From assembly GCF_000721705.1 (NCBI RefSeq), contig NZ_JOJL01000027.1, positions 248,001-312,000 on the forward strand: a DNA stretch of 64,000 nt. The letters run 5' to 3'. The notes below the pieces were generated by a model that did not search any database, was not told the origin of the DNA, and saw nothing but the letters and a program-made list of their open reading frames with translations. Positions 47,094-56,921 of the stretch are shown piece after piece. The first letter of the stretch is position 1. The number at the start of each line of letters is the position of its first letter. This DNA is from Actinoplanes subtropicus. GTDB lineage: Bacteria; Actinomycetota; Actinomycetes; Mycobacteriales; Micromonosporaceae. Made by a program: the position numbers and the translations under genes.

Positions 47094-48118
47094 CCGACGG
47101 CGCGGTCCGGCAGCCGACTCATCAACGGTTCGTGGTCACCGGCAGCGCCGGCGTCGATGCGGTACGGCATGCGGTGGCGCGGTACGCCGACCGGCTGGGT
47201 GCCGACGCGCGGTTCGCCGCCGTGGCCGAGCAGGCCGCCGCCGAACTCGCGACGAACCTGGTACGGCACGCCGCCCCGGGCGGGTGGATCCTGGCCCGCC
47301 CGCTGCCGCCGGACAGCCTGGAAATCCTCGCGGTGGATCGCGGCCCGGGCATCCGGGACGTCGCCACGGCCGTCGCCGGCCGGACCCGCACACCGAACGG
47401 AACGGGCCGCGGCCTCGCGGCGGTCCGCCACGCCAGCACCGTCTTCGACGTGCACAGCCGCCCCGGGCGGGGCACTGTCGTCCTCACCGTCATGATGGCC
47501 GGCCACCATCCTTCCGCTGCCGAGCCGCCGCCCCGGCGCTGGGCCGGTGTCTCGGTCGGCATCGTCGAGCCCTGCGGCGACGGCTGGACCGTCCTCGAAG
47601 CGGCGGGCGCGCTCACCGTAGCGGTGGTCGACGGCCTCGGTCACGGCCCGAACGCCTCGATCGCCACCGATGTGGCCCTCGACGTCCTCGCCGGGCACCC
47701 CGACGACCTCGACACGTATCTCCGCCGCGCCAATGCCGAGATGCGGCACACCCGCGGGGCCGGGATCGCGGTCTGCCGGCTGGATCCCGGCCGTGACGAA
47801 CTGCGGTGCCTCTCCGTCGGAAACGTCAGCGCCCGGCTCCTGCAGGCCGGCGGCCAGCACGGCATCACGTCCTTCAACGGCACGCTCGGCCTGCGCGAAG
47901 AGCCGCCGCGCGTGAAGATCCTGACCTATCCGTGGCCGCCCGGGGCCGCTCTGGTCCTCTGGAGCGACGGCCTGACCAGCCGCATCGACCTGACCGCCGA
48001 TGCCCGGCTGCTGGCGCACGACCCGGCCGTGGCCGCCGCCGTGCTGCACCGTGACCACGCCCGCGACCGGGACGACGCCACCGTCGTGGTGGTGCTGCGA
48101 AACGGTCCGCCGCTGTGA
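47081..48118 (+). CDS. fused GHKL ATPase and RsbX-like PP2C phosphatase
   Basis: 345 residues. The N-terminal 130 are a second RsbT/RsbW-like ATPase with ATNLVRHA, VDRGPGI and NGTGRGLAAVRHA. The C-terminal 190 are a short PP2C domain like RsbX (VVDGLGHGPNAS, LVLWSDGLTS, DDATVVVVL). RsbX resets the stressosome by dephosphorylating RsbS and RsbR. It starts at a GTG 13 bp before the end of rsbT and overlaps the next gene by 4 bp (GTGA). The fused kinase-like domain may form part of an RsbT-type switch. Confidence 0.88.
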   Translation: MGPLTDGAVRQPTHQRFVVTGSAGVDAVRHAVARYADRLGADARFAAVAEQAAAELATNLVRHAAPGGWILARPLPPDSLEILAVDRGPGIRDVATAVAGRTRTPNGTGRGLAAVRHASTVFDVHSRPGRGTVVLTVMMAGHHPSAAEPPPRRWAGVSVGIVEPCGDGWTVLEAAGALTVAVVDGLGHGPNASIATDVALDVLAGHPDDLDTYLRRANAEMRHTRGAGIAVCRLDPGRDELRCLSVGNVSARLLQAGGQHGITSFNGTLGLREEPPRVKILTYPWPPGAALVLWSDGLTSRIDLTADARLLAHDPAVAAAVLHRDHARDRDDATVVVVLRNGPPL

Positions 48119-50226
48119 TCGGCACGCCGAATGCCACACCGCCGGGAGACGCGGACGCCGCATGGGCGAGTCTTCGCGCCATGAGCCGGGCGGCGGGCCT
48201 GGCTCCGGTGCCGGCCGCCCGGCTGGCAGCCACGGTCGCGGCGCTGCTCGCCCGGTCACCGGGGGCCACGCTCGTCCGGATCGACCGGGTCGAGGACGCC
48301 CGCGGCGCCCGGGTGGAAGCCGTCATCCGAGGACCCACCGCCGAGGGCGGCGCACCGATTCCACCAGATCTTCTCGACGCCGTCGACGCCGTCGAGGAGC
48401 GCGGCGGTCCCGGCGGCCAGACCACACGAACACTCGGCGTCGCCGTCGACAACGGCGCCGCAGCCCGGCATCCGAGCTGGGCGGCCCTGAGCGGGGCGGC
48501 CGAGGACGCGACAGACCCGTGGCGCCTGCTGGCCGTCGCGCTGAGCGTGGCCACCGCCCAGCTGGGCCGGGCCGAGATCGTGGACACCCGCACGGCGGCG
48601 CTCGGCCGGGAACTCGAGGAGACCAGCCGCGGGCTGCTGGCCCTGCACGCCGAACTCTCCGAGCACCAGGAACAACTCGAACACGCCCGCGCCGCCGCGG
48701 TGGGTGCCGGTCAAGCCAAGGCGGACTTCCTGGCGAACATGAGCCATGAGATCCGGTCGCCGATGAACGCGGTGGTCGGCTACACCGACCTCTTGCTGGA
48801 GACCGACCTCACCACCGAACAGCACCAGTACGCCCGCGCGGCCCGGGCCGCCGGCGATCACCTGCTCGGAGTCATCGACAACGTCCTCGACCTGTCCAAG
48901 ATCGAGGCGGGGCGTCTCGATCTCGAAGACATCCCGTTCGACCTGTACGACTGCGTCGACGACGCCGTCGGCATCGTGGCCCTGCGCGCCGCCGAGAAGA
49001 ACCTGCACCTCGCCGTGCTGTTCGCCGCCGGCACACCCACCGTCGTTCGCGGCGACCCGCTACGCCTGCGCCAGATCCTGGTGAATCTGCTCGCCAACGC
49101 GGTCAAGTTCACCGCGTGCGGCCGGATCGGCGTCGAGGTCGCCCGCTCCCCCGGCCCGCACGGCGGCCACCTGCTGAGTTTCCGGATCAGTGACACGGGC
49201 AGGGGCATCCCCGCCGAGACACTGGCCCGGATCTTCAGCCCGTACGCGCAGGCCGACGCCTCCACCGCCCGGTCGCACGGCGGCACCGGACTGGGCCTGT
49301 CGATCAGCCAGCAGCTGGCCCAGCGGATGGGCGGCGCCATCACCGTCGAGTCGAGCGTCGGCCAGGGCTCCACCTTCACCTGCACGATCGAGACCCAGGC
49401 GAGCACCGCCGGCGACGCCACGGAGGATGCCGGCCTGCTCGCCGGCACGACGGCCCTGGTAGTTCACCGCGACCCCCTGGTCGTCGAGACGATCCGCCGC
49501 CACCTCACCTCCTGGGGCGCCCGCACACTGACCGCCGCGACCGTCGATCAGGCGATCGCCGCACACCCGCGGGCCGACCTGGCGCTGATCGAGGCCGGCG
49601 AGGACGACCACACCGCGACCGAGCCGGACCGTCCGACCGACCCGCCCGGGCCTCCGCCGACCATCGCGATCACGGCGCTGGCCGCCCGGGCCGAGCAATC
49701 CGACCGGCTCTCGATCGCCACGCCGATCCGGCGCAACAGCCTCCGCGAGGCGGTCCTGACCACGGTGCGGGCGAACCGGCGGAGGCCCGGCCCACCGGAC
49801 GTCGCCCGGAACCCCGGCCGGCCCGCCACGATGCTCCTCCCCGGCCGGGTGCTCTACGTCGATGACGACCCGCTGATGGTCGACCTGGTGAGCCGCATCG
49901 TCGGCAAGGAGCCGGGCTTGGTCCTCGACACCGCACCGGACGGCGCGACCGCGCTGCGCCTCGCCGTCGGCGGGAGACCGGACCTCATCCTGCTCGACCT
50001 GAACCTCACCGACACCGACGGCGACACCCTGCTGCTCGAACTGCGCGCGAACATCGAGACGAAGTCGACTCCCGTGATCATCGTCAGCGGCGACGCCGCG
50101 CCGGCGACCATCGACCGGCTCACCGCTCTCGGCGCCGCCGGGTACCTCGCCAAGCCGTTCAACGCCGCCCAGCTCCGGGAGCTCATCAAGACCCGCGGGC
50201 GGGCACCGCGCGCGTCGTCGGCGTGA
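48115..50226 (+). CDS. hybrid histidine kinase with two receiver domains
   Basis: 703 residues, no membrane segments. The N-terminus (1-165) has no recognised domain; a coiled coil (about 165-200) follows. HisKA has the phospho-His in FLANMSHEIRSPMNAV (about 213). HATPase_c has NLLANAVKF and DTGRGIP. A first receiver is degenerate (about 445-575). The second (about 590-700) is intact, with DDD, LILLDLNL and a conserved Lys in YLAKPF. The last gene of the stressosome operon, coupled to the phosphatase by a GTGA overlap. It could feed a phosphorelay signal into, or take it from, the Rsb proteins. Confidence 0.9.
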   Translation: MIGTPNATPPGDADAAWASLRAMSRAAGLAPVPAARLAATVAALLARSPGATLVRIDRVEDARGARVEAVIRGPTAEGGAPIPPDLLDAVDAVEERGGPGGQTTRTLGVAVDNGAAARHPSWAALSGAAEDATDPWRLLAVALSVATAQLGRAEIVDTRTAALGRELEETSRGLLALHAELSEHQEQLEHARAAAVGAGQAKADFLANMSHEIRSPMNAVVGYTDLLLETDLTTEQHQYARAARAAGDHLLGVIDNVLDLSKIEAGRLDLEDIPFDLYDCVDDAVGIVALRAAEKNLHLAVLFAAGTPTVVRGDPLRLRQILVNLLANAVKFTACGRIGVEVARSPGPHGGHLLSFRISDTGRGIPAETLARIFSPYAQADASTARSHGGTGLGLSISQQLAQRMGGAITVESSVGQGSTFTCTIETQASTAGDATEDAGLLAGTTALVVHRDPLVVETIRRHLTSWGARTLTAATVDQAIAAHPRADLALIEAGEDDHTATEPDRPTDPPGPPPTIAITALAARAEQSDRLSIATPIRRNSLREAVLTTVRANRRRPGPPDVARNPGRPATMLLPGRVLYVDDDPLMVDLVSRIVGKEPGLVLDTAPDGATALRLAVGGRPDLILLDLNLTDTDGDTLLLELRANIETKSTPVIIVSGDAAPATIDRLTALGAAGYLAKPFNAAQLRELIKTRGRAPRASSA

Positions 50227-50304
50227 GCGATCGGCCGCGGAACCTCTCTTCGCAGAGGAGGCCCCCGGCGGCATCGGGTCACCGCCTATCCGGCCACTGC
50301 CTCG

Positions 50305-52718
50305 TCACGCCCGCCGGCTGACGCGGTTTGGCGGCTCAACCGGCGACCCTGAGCGAGGCGACCCGGATCCTCGCCGGCGGCCCGCAGCGGCTTGCCGCCC
50401 GGTCCTGGTGCTGAACCGCGCGGCCCGGCGGCGCAGGTGGCGCTCCGGGCGGACGGGGCGGGACCGGACCGCGAGAGGCACCCGGCGGTAGAACCGCCGC
50501 TTGGCGAGTTCGACGATGACCAGATAGGCGACGACGAACAGCGCGAGGACTCCGTAGTAGGACAACGGAAGCGGCGCGAAACCGAGATATCCGGCGATCG
50601 GCGTGGCCGGCAGGATCGCTCCCACGGTGACCGTGGCGATCGCGGCCAGCGCGAGCGGGAGGCTCGGCCGGCTGCGGAAGAACGGCGTGCGGCGGGTACG
50701 GACGGCGAAGATGATCAGGGTCTGGGTGGCCAGCGACTCGACGAACCAGCCGGACCGGAACTCGGCGGTCGAGGCGTGCATGACCAGCAGCAGCACGGCG
50801 AAGGTCAGGAAGTCGAAGACCGAGCTGAGCGGGCCGAAGCCGAGCATGAAGCGCCGGATGAAGCCGATGTCCCAGTGCGACGGGCGGCGCAGTTGCTCGG
50901 CGTCGGCGTTGTCGGTCGGGATGGCGAGCTGGCTCGCGTCGTACAGCAGGTTGTTGAGCAGGATCTGCGAGGGCAGCATCGGCAGGAAACTCAGGAACAC
51001 CGAGGCGCCGGCGGCCGAGAACATGTTGCCGAAGTTGCTGGACGTGCCCATCAGCACGTACTTGATGGTGTTGGTGAAGATGCGGCGGCCCTCGACGATG
51101 CCGTCGGCCAGCACGCCCAGATTCTTCTCGAGCAGGATGACGTCGGCCGCGTCCTTGGCGACGTCGCTGGCCGAGTCGACGGAGATGCCGACGTCGGCGG
51201 CGTGCAGCGCGAGCGCGTCGTTGACCCCGTCGCCCAGGAAGGCGACGTCGCCGCCGGCCCGCCGCCGCACGGCGACGATCCGGGCCTTCTGCTCGGGGCC
51301 GACCCGGGCGAAGACGGTGGTGCCGTCGATCGCCTCGGTCAGCGCGGCGTCGTCGAGCGCTTCGATGTCGGCGCCGGTCAGCGTGCCGCCCGCGGCAAGG
51401 CCGAGGTCGTGGCAGACCCGCTCGGCGACGACGGGGTTGTCGCCGGTGACGATCTTGACGGTGACGCCCAGCGCGGCGAAGCGGGTCAGCGCCTCCTTGG
51501 CGTCCGGCTTGGCGGCGTCCAGGAAGACCAGCAGCCCGAGCAGGCGCAACCCGTGCTCGTCGGCCGTGGTCAGGGCGGCCCCGTCCCGGACGGCCACGGC
51601 CACCACCCGGTTGCCCGCCGCGAACTCGTCCGCGAGCCGGGCCCGCAGCTCGTCCGGGACGTCGTCGCAAATCGGCAGGACGCTTTCCGGCGCGCCCTTG
51701 ACGATCAGCGTGGATGTCCCGCCCGGGTCGCCGACCAGCGCCGACATGCGGCGGCGTTCGTGGTCGAACGGCCGGGTCGCGACCACCTGAGCCGCGCGGG
51801 CGTCCGGCTGGTCGGCGCGGCTCGCCGGTGAGCGCCACAGGGCCGCGTCGAGGGTGCCGGTGGCGCCACCGCCGGCGGTGCCGTCGCCGCAGATCAACGC
51901 GGCCCGGAACAGATCGTGGACATCGGCACCGGGGGCCGGTACGGCACGCATGAAGCTGATCTTTCCGGTAGTCAGTGTGCCGGTCTTGTCGGTGAACAGC
52001 GTGTCCACGTCGCCCAGGTCCTCGATGCAGACCAGGCGCTTGACCAGGACGCGGCGGCGGGCGAGCTGCCGTGAGCCGGCGGCGAGGCTGGTCGAGACGA
52101 CGGCGGGCAGTAGCTGCGGGGTGATCCCGACGGCGATCGCCAGCGAGAACAGCAGCGCGTCCAGGATCGGCTTGTGCAGCACCACGTTGACCGTGAAGAT
52201 CGCCGTGGTCAGCACGCCGGCGACCACCACCAGCAGCCGGGAGAAGCGGCGCAGGCCCTGCTGGAAGGCGGTCTGCCCGGGCCGGCCGCCGAGACCGGCC
52301 GCCACCTTGCCGAAGGCGGTGCCGAGGCCGGTGGCGACCACGACGCCACGGCCGGCGCCGGCGTGCACGACGGTTCCCATGAGGGCGCACCCGGTCAGAT
52401 CGGCCAGGCCGGACGGGTGCGGCGCGGGGTCGGTCGTCTTGCCGGCGGGTTCGGACTCGCCGGTGAGGATCGACTCGTCGCACTCCAGGTCGTCGGTGGC
52501 GACCAGTCGCAGATCGGCCGGAACGATGTCGCCCAGGCGCAGCTCGACGACGTCCCGGGGACGAGCGTGGCGACGTCCACGGCGGTCGCCCGGCCGTCCC
52601 GCAGGGCGATCGCCTGGGGTGTCACCGGCCGCGGCGATCGCCGTCGCGGTGGTCACGGTGATCACGCCGAGCAGCGGCGGGAGGCCCGCGACGGCAAGGG
52701 CGATGAGCTGACGCTTGA
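50305..52718 (-). pseudogene. mgtA: MgtA-type P-type ATPase, N-terminally truncated and frameshifted
   Basis: The frame from the ATG at 52718 has MgtA features downstream: LTGESEPAGK, the phosphorylated Asp in FTDKTGTLTTGK, LGDGVNDALALHAADVG, and the MgtA-specific C-terminal stretch NFGNMFSAAGAS...MLPSQILLNNLLYD. The usual first ~130 residues (N-domain and membrane helices M1-M2) are absent. In the remaining N-terminus, PQAIALRDGRATAVDVATLVPG is in a different frame from [15 protein letters not shown]. The shift is at about 52556, where CCCGGGG appears one base short. A truncated product from an internal start is conceivable, but transport is unlikely. A sequencing error could explain the shift, but not the missing N-terminus. 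Confidence 0.75.
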
Positions 52719-52817
52719 GCATGGCGATCCTCCGTCGGGGTTCAGAGGGTGCCGAAGCCGAGGCGGGAGCCGTGCACGTGGCGGTCGTCGAAGCGGTGGT
52801 CGAGCGTGGCGCGACGA

Positions 52818-53858
52818 TCAGCGGGACAGGACGACCTTGAGGGCGCCGGTGCGGGCGGGGTCGGCGAAGACGTCGTACGCCTGCATGAAGTCCTCGAGGC
52901 CGAAGCGGTGGGTGACCATGTGGCCGAGGTCGAGCTGGCCGGCGACGAGCATGTCGAGCAGCTTCGGCGTCGAGTAGGTGTCGACCAGGCCGGTGGTGAT
53001 GGTGACGTCGCGGATCCACAGGTCTTCCAGGTGCAGCGTGGCCGGTTTGCCGTGCACGCCGACGTTGGCCAGGTGGCCGCCGGCCCGCACGAGCCGCGCG
53101 CACAATTCGAAGGTCTGCGGCGTGCCGACTGCCTCGATCACCACGTCGGCGCCGAGGCCCCCGGTCAGCGCGCGGACCGTACCCAACGCGTCCTCCGTGC
53201 CGGCCAGCACGGCGACGTCCGCGCCGAACAGCTTGGCGGCCTCCAGGCGGCTCTCCGCCTTGTCGATGACGACGATGTGGGCCGGCGAGTAGAGCCGCGC
53301 GGTCACCACGGCGGCCAGTCCGATCGGGCCCGCGCCGACGATCGCCACGGTGTCGCCGGGACGGACCTTTCCGTTCCGGACCCCGACTTCGTACGAGGTG
53401 GGCAGGATGTCCGCGAGCAGCACCGCCGCCTCGTCGGCGACCCGGTCGGGCAGGTGGTAGGTGGACAGGTCGGCGAACGGGATCCGGGCGTACTCGGCCT
53501 GCACCCCGTCGACCAGGTGGCCGAGGATCCAGCCGCCACCGCCGAGGCACTGCCCGTACGCACCCTCGCGGCAGAAGCGGCAGATGCCGCACGCGGAGAT
53601 GCAGGATGCCAGCACCCGGTCGCCCGGGGCGAGCCCGGCGACGCCGCTGCCGACCTCGACGACCGTGCCGACCGCCTCGTGGCCGAGCACCCGGCCGGTA
53701 CGCACCTCGGGCACGTCGCCGCCGAGGATGTGCAGGTCGGTGCCGCAGATGGTGACCGCGTCGACGCGGATGATCGCGTCGCGCGGGTCGCTGATCGTGG
53801 GGTCGGGAATCTCGGTCCAGGACCGGTGGCCGGGTCCGCCGTAGACAAGTGCCTTCAT
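52818..53858 (-). CDS. zinc-dependent alcohol dehydrogenase, second type
   Basis: 346 residues from an ATG with GGAGG upstream. Catalytic zinc ligands lie in ICGTDLH and GHEAVGTV. A Cys-rich lobe CISACGICRFCREGAYGQC follows, and a Rossmann loop AIVGAGPIGLAAVVTA. It resembles the medium-chain secondary alcohol/threonine-type dehydrogenases found in Streptomyces stress islands rather than AdhP. It shares a 110-bp divergent promoter with ppdK that carries two DevR-like boxes. Confidence 0.92.
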   Translation of the reverse strand: MKALVYGGPGHRSWTEIPDPTISDPRDAIIRVDAVTICGTDLHILGGDVPEVRTGRVLGHEAVGTVVEVGSGVAGLAPGDRVLASCISACGICRFCREGAYGQCLGGGGWILGHLVDGVQAEYARIPFADLSTYHLPDRVADEAAVLLADILPTSYEVGVRNGKVRPGDTVAIVGAGPIGLAAVVTARLYSPAHIVVIDKAESRLEAAKLFGADVAVLAGTEDALGTVRALTGGLGADVVIEAVGTPQTFELCARLVRAGGHLANVGVHGKPATLHLEDLWIRDVTITTGLVDTYSTPKLLDMLVAGQLDLGHMVTHRFGLEDFMQAYDVFADPARTGALKVVLSR

Positions 53859-53906
53859 GGTGGCCTCCTTCCCTCCCACCGTCGCGCCCGCCGGGCCCGG
53901 CCAGTA

Positions 53907-53942
53907 GGGACCTGCGGCCCTACTCGCCGGGACCTGTGCGGG
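53907..53942. promoter_or_regulatory. paired DevR/DosR-like boxes between adh and ppdK
   Basis: GGGACCTGCGGCCC (53907-53920) and a weaker GGGACCTGTGCGGG (53929-53942), 22 bp apart, in the divergent region. The first fits the consensus GGGAC(C/T)TNNGGCCC in nearly every position. Confidence 0.72.
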
Positions 53943-53968
53943 CCTACCAACAAAGGGAGGAGGTAGTG

Positions 53969-56575
53969 ATGGCCATGTACGTGTACGACTTCATCGAGGG
54001 CAACAAGGACCTCAAGGACCTGCTCGGCGGCAAGGGCGCGAACCTCGCCGAGATGACCCGGATGGGCCTGCCGGTCCCGCCCGGATTCACGATCACGACC
54101 GAGGCGTGCCGGGAGTACCTGCGCACGAACTCGGTGCCGGCCGGGCTGCTCGCCGAGGTGGAGCACCACCTGCGGCAGATGCAGGCGCGCATCGGGCGCA
54201 CCTTCGGCGACCCCCGCGACCCGCTGCTGTTGTCGGTCCGCTCGGGCGCCAAGTTCTCGATGCCCGGGATGATGGAGACGATCCTCGACATCGGCCTGAA
54301 CGACGCGACCGTGTCCGGGCTGGCGAAGCAGAGTGGCGACGACCGGTTCGCCTGGGACTCCTACCGCCGGCTGATCCAGATGTTCGGCCGGACGGTGTTC
54401 GACATCCCGGCCGGCGAGTTCGAGGGCGGCGACGACCCGCGGGAGCTGGTCGAGGCGTACAAGAAGGTCTTCCAGGCCCACACCGGCCGCGAGTTCCCGC
54501 AGGCCGTGCACGAGCAATTGTTCCTCGCGATCAATGCCGTGTTCCGGTCGTGGAACGCCGAGCGGGCGGTCCTCTACCGGCGGCAGGAGCGGATCCCGCA
54601 GGACCTGGGCACCGCGGTCAACGTGATGGCCATGGTCTTCGGCAACCGGGGCGAGGACTCGGGAACCGGGGTGGCCTTCACCCGCGACCCGGCCACCGGG
54701 CGGCGCGGCAGCTACGGCGACTACCTGCGCAATGCGCAGGGCGAGGACGTCGTGGCCGGCATCCGCAACACCATGAGCCTGGCCGAACTGGCCACCGTCG
54801 ACCCGGCGAGCTACGGGCAGTTGCTGTCCATCATGCAGCGGCTGGAGCAGCGCTACCGGGACCTGTGCGACATCGAGTTCACCATCGAGAACGGCAAGCT
54901 GTGGATGCTGCAGACCCGGGTCGGCAAGCGCACCCCGGCCGCCGCGTTCGTGATCGCCGCGCAGCTGGTCGACGAGGGCACCATCACCCTGGACGAGGCG
55001 CTGCACCGGGTCACCGGCGAACAACTCGCCCAGCTGATGTTCCCCAGCTTCGACGACGCCACCGCTCCCCCGCCGCTGACCACCGGTGTGCCCGCGTCAC
55101 CGGGCGCCGCGGTGGGCGCGATCGTCTTCGACTCCGCCGCCGCGGCCGCCGCGACCGGCCCGGTCATCCTGGTGCGCCGGGAGACCAACCCGGACGACCT
55201 GCCCGGCATGATCGCCGCGCAGGGCATTCTGACCAGTCGCGGCGGCAAGACCTCGCACGCCGCGGTCGTGGCCCGGGGCATGGGCAAGACCTGCGTCTGC
55301 GGCGCCGAGGAACTCCGGCTCGACGGCGACACGCTGGTCGTGGGCGGCCGGACGTTGCACGCCGGCGACATCATCTCGATCGACGGCACGAACGGGCGCG
55401 TCTACGCCGGCGAGGTGCCGGTGCACCCGTCCAAGGTGGTGCGCTACTTCGAGGGCCAGCTGACCGCGCACGGCGACCCGCTGCTGTCCGCGATCGAGCG
55501 CCTGATGATCCACGCCGACCACACCGCCCGGCTCGACGTGCACGCGAACGCCGACAACGGGCCCGACGCGGCCCGCGCCCGGCGGTTCGGCGCGACGGGC
55601 GTGGGACTCTGCCGCACCGAGCACATGTTCCTCGGCGACCGGCGGGTGCTGGTCGAGCGGCTGATCCTGGCCGAGAACGACAACGATCGGGACGCGGCCC
55701 TGGCCGGGCTGCTTCCGTTGCAGCGCAAGGACTTCGAGGAGCTGTTCACGGCGATGGACGGGCTGCCGGTCACGATCCGGCTCATCGACCCGCCGCTGCA
55801 CGAGTTCCTGCCCTCCCTGGAGGAGCTGACCGCGCGGGTCGCCCGGGCCGAGGCGCTGGGCGAGGACCCCGGGCGGGACGGCGTGCTGCTCGCCGCGGTA
55901 CGCCGGATGCACGAGCAGAACCCGATGCTGGGGCTGCGCGGCGTACGGCTGGGCTTGGTTGTTCCGGGTTTGTTCGCCATGCAGGTGCGCGCGGTCGCCG
56001 AGGCCGCCGCGGCCCGCAAGGCCGCCGGCGGCGATCCCCGGCCGGAGATCATGGTTCCGCTGGTCGGAGCAATTCAGGAGCTCGAGATCGTACGGGCGGA
56101 AGCCGAGTCGGTCCTGGCCTCGGTGCCCGGCGCCCCGCCGATCCGGATCGGCACGATGATCGAGGTCCCGCGCGCGGCGCTGACCGCCGGGCAGATCGCG
56201 GGCGCGGCGGAGTTCTTCTCCTTCGGCACCAACGACCTGACCCAGATGACCTGGGGCTTCTCCCGGGACGACGTGGAGGGCGCGTTCTTCGGCCGCTACC
56301 TGGAGCTGGGCGTCTTCGCGGCATCGCCGTTCGAGTCGATCGACGCGGACGGCGTCGGCGAGCTGGTCCGGATCGCGGTCGCACGCGGCCGCGCGGTCCG
56401 GCCGGAGCTGACCGTGGGCGTCTGCGGCGAGCACGGCGGCGACCCCGCCTCGGTGCGCTTCTTCCACGACGCGGGCCTGGACTACGTGTCCTGCTCGCCG
56501 TTCCGGGTGCCGATCGCCCGGCTGGAGGCCGGCCGCGCGGCCCTGACCGGGGCAACCGGCTCGGACAGCCGATGA
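53969..56575 (+). CDS. ppdK: pyruvate phosphate dikinase
   Basis: 868 residues, normal length. The ATP-grasp domain starts at once (YDFIEGNKDLKDLLGGKGANLAEM). The phosphocarrier His lies in GGKTSHAAVVARGMGK (about residue 430), and the PEP-binding barrel has GVGLCRTEHMF and the catalytic Cys in VGVCGEHGGDP. It interconverts pyruvate, ATP and phosphate with PEP, AMP and PPi, supporting gluconeogenesis or PPi-based energy saving in starved or hypoxic cells. The ATG at 53969 has GGAGG 5 bp upstream. It is followed by a small membrane-protein gene with a 4-bp overlap. DevR-like boxes precede it. Confidence 0.96.
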   Translation: MAMYVYDFIEGNKDLKDLLGGKGANLAEMTRMGLPVPPGFTITTEACREYLRTNSVPAGLLAEVEHHLRQMQARIGRTFGDPRDPLLLSVRSGAKFSMPGMMETILDIGLNDATVSGLAKQSGDDRFAWDSYRRLIQMFGRTVFDIPAGEFEGGDDPRELVEAYKKVFQAHTGREFPQAVHEQLFLAINAVFRSWNAERAVLYRRQERIPQDLGTAVNVMAMVFGNRGEDSGTGVAFTRDPATGRRGSYGDYLRNAQGEDVVAGIRNTMSLAELATVDPASYGQLLSIMQRLEQRYRDLCDIEFTIENGKLWMLQTRVGKRTPAAAFVIAAQLVDEGTITLDEALHRVTGEQLAQLMFPSFDDATAPPPLTTGVPASPGAAVGAIVFDSAAAAAATGPVILVRRETNPDDLPGMIAAQGILTSRGGKTSHAAVVARGMGKTCVCGAEELRLDGDTLVVGGRTLHAGDIISIDGTNGRVYAGEVPVHPSKVVRYFEGQLTAHGDPLLSAIERLMIHADHTARLDVHANADNGPDAARARRFGATGVGLCRTEHMFLGDRRVLVERLILAENDNDRDAALAGLLPLQRKDFEELFTAMDGLPVTIRLIDPPLHEFLPSLEELTARVARAEALGEDPGRDGVLLAAVRRMHEQNPMLGLRGVRLGLVVPGLFAMQVRAVAEAAAARKAAGGDPRPEIMVPLVGAIQELEIVRAEAESVLASVPGAPPIRIGTMIEVPRAALTAGQIAGAAEFFSFGTNDLTQMTWGFSRDDVEGAFFGRYLELGVFAASPFESIDADGVGELVRIAVARGRAVRPELTVGVCGEHGGDPASVRFFHDAGLDYVSCSPFRVPIARLEAGRAALTGATGSDSR

Positions 56576-56907
56576 CCGGCGAGATCACCGTCGTACCCGT
56601 GCTGGACGGCGACCGCCAGGTCGGCGCCTGGATAGTAGGGCCGGACTCGGCGACCTACCGCCCGGTCGTCGACGTCACCCGGCTGGCCGGCGCCGCCCTG
56701 GCCACGGCGGCCGCGGTCACGATCGCGGCCACCGCCGTGGTCGCCGCCACCCGGCGGCGGACGGCGATCGGCCGGGTCACGATGGGGCCCGGCGGGTGGG
56801 TCAGCGTCAAGCGCGCCGCTTGTCCGCCGCTGTGCGACGGCTCCCCGCGGCCGTGGTGGGCACGCCTGCTCGGCGCGCACCGCCTGGTCGTCCGGTCCCG
56901 GCCGTGA
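56572..56907 (+). CDS. small single-pass membrane protein, unknown
   Basis: 111 residues, overlapping ppdK by 4 bp (ATGA), so translationally coupled. A soluble N-terminal 35 residues precede an Ala-rich hydrophobic helix (about 38-60), followed by a basic C-terminal segment with two cysteines (CPPLC) and Trp/Pro-rich residues. I do not recognise the family. Coupling to ppdK suggests a role in the same stress regulon. Confidence 0.7.
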   Translation: MTGEITVVPVLDGDRQVGAWIVGPDSATYRPVVDVTRLAGAALATAAAVTIAATAVVAATRRRTAIGRVTMGPGGWVSVKRAACPPLCDGSPRPWWARLLGAHRLVVRSRP

Positions 56908-56921
56908 GCGGAGTCCCCGGA

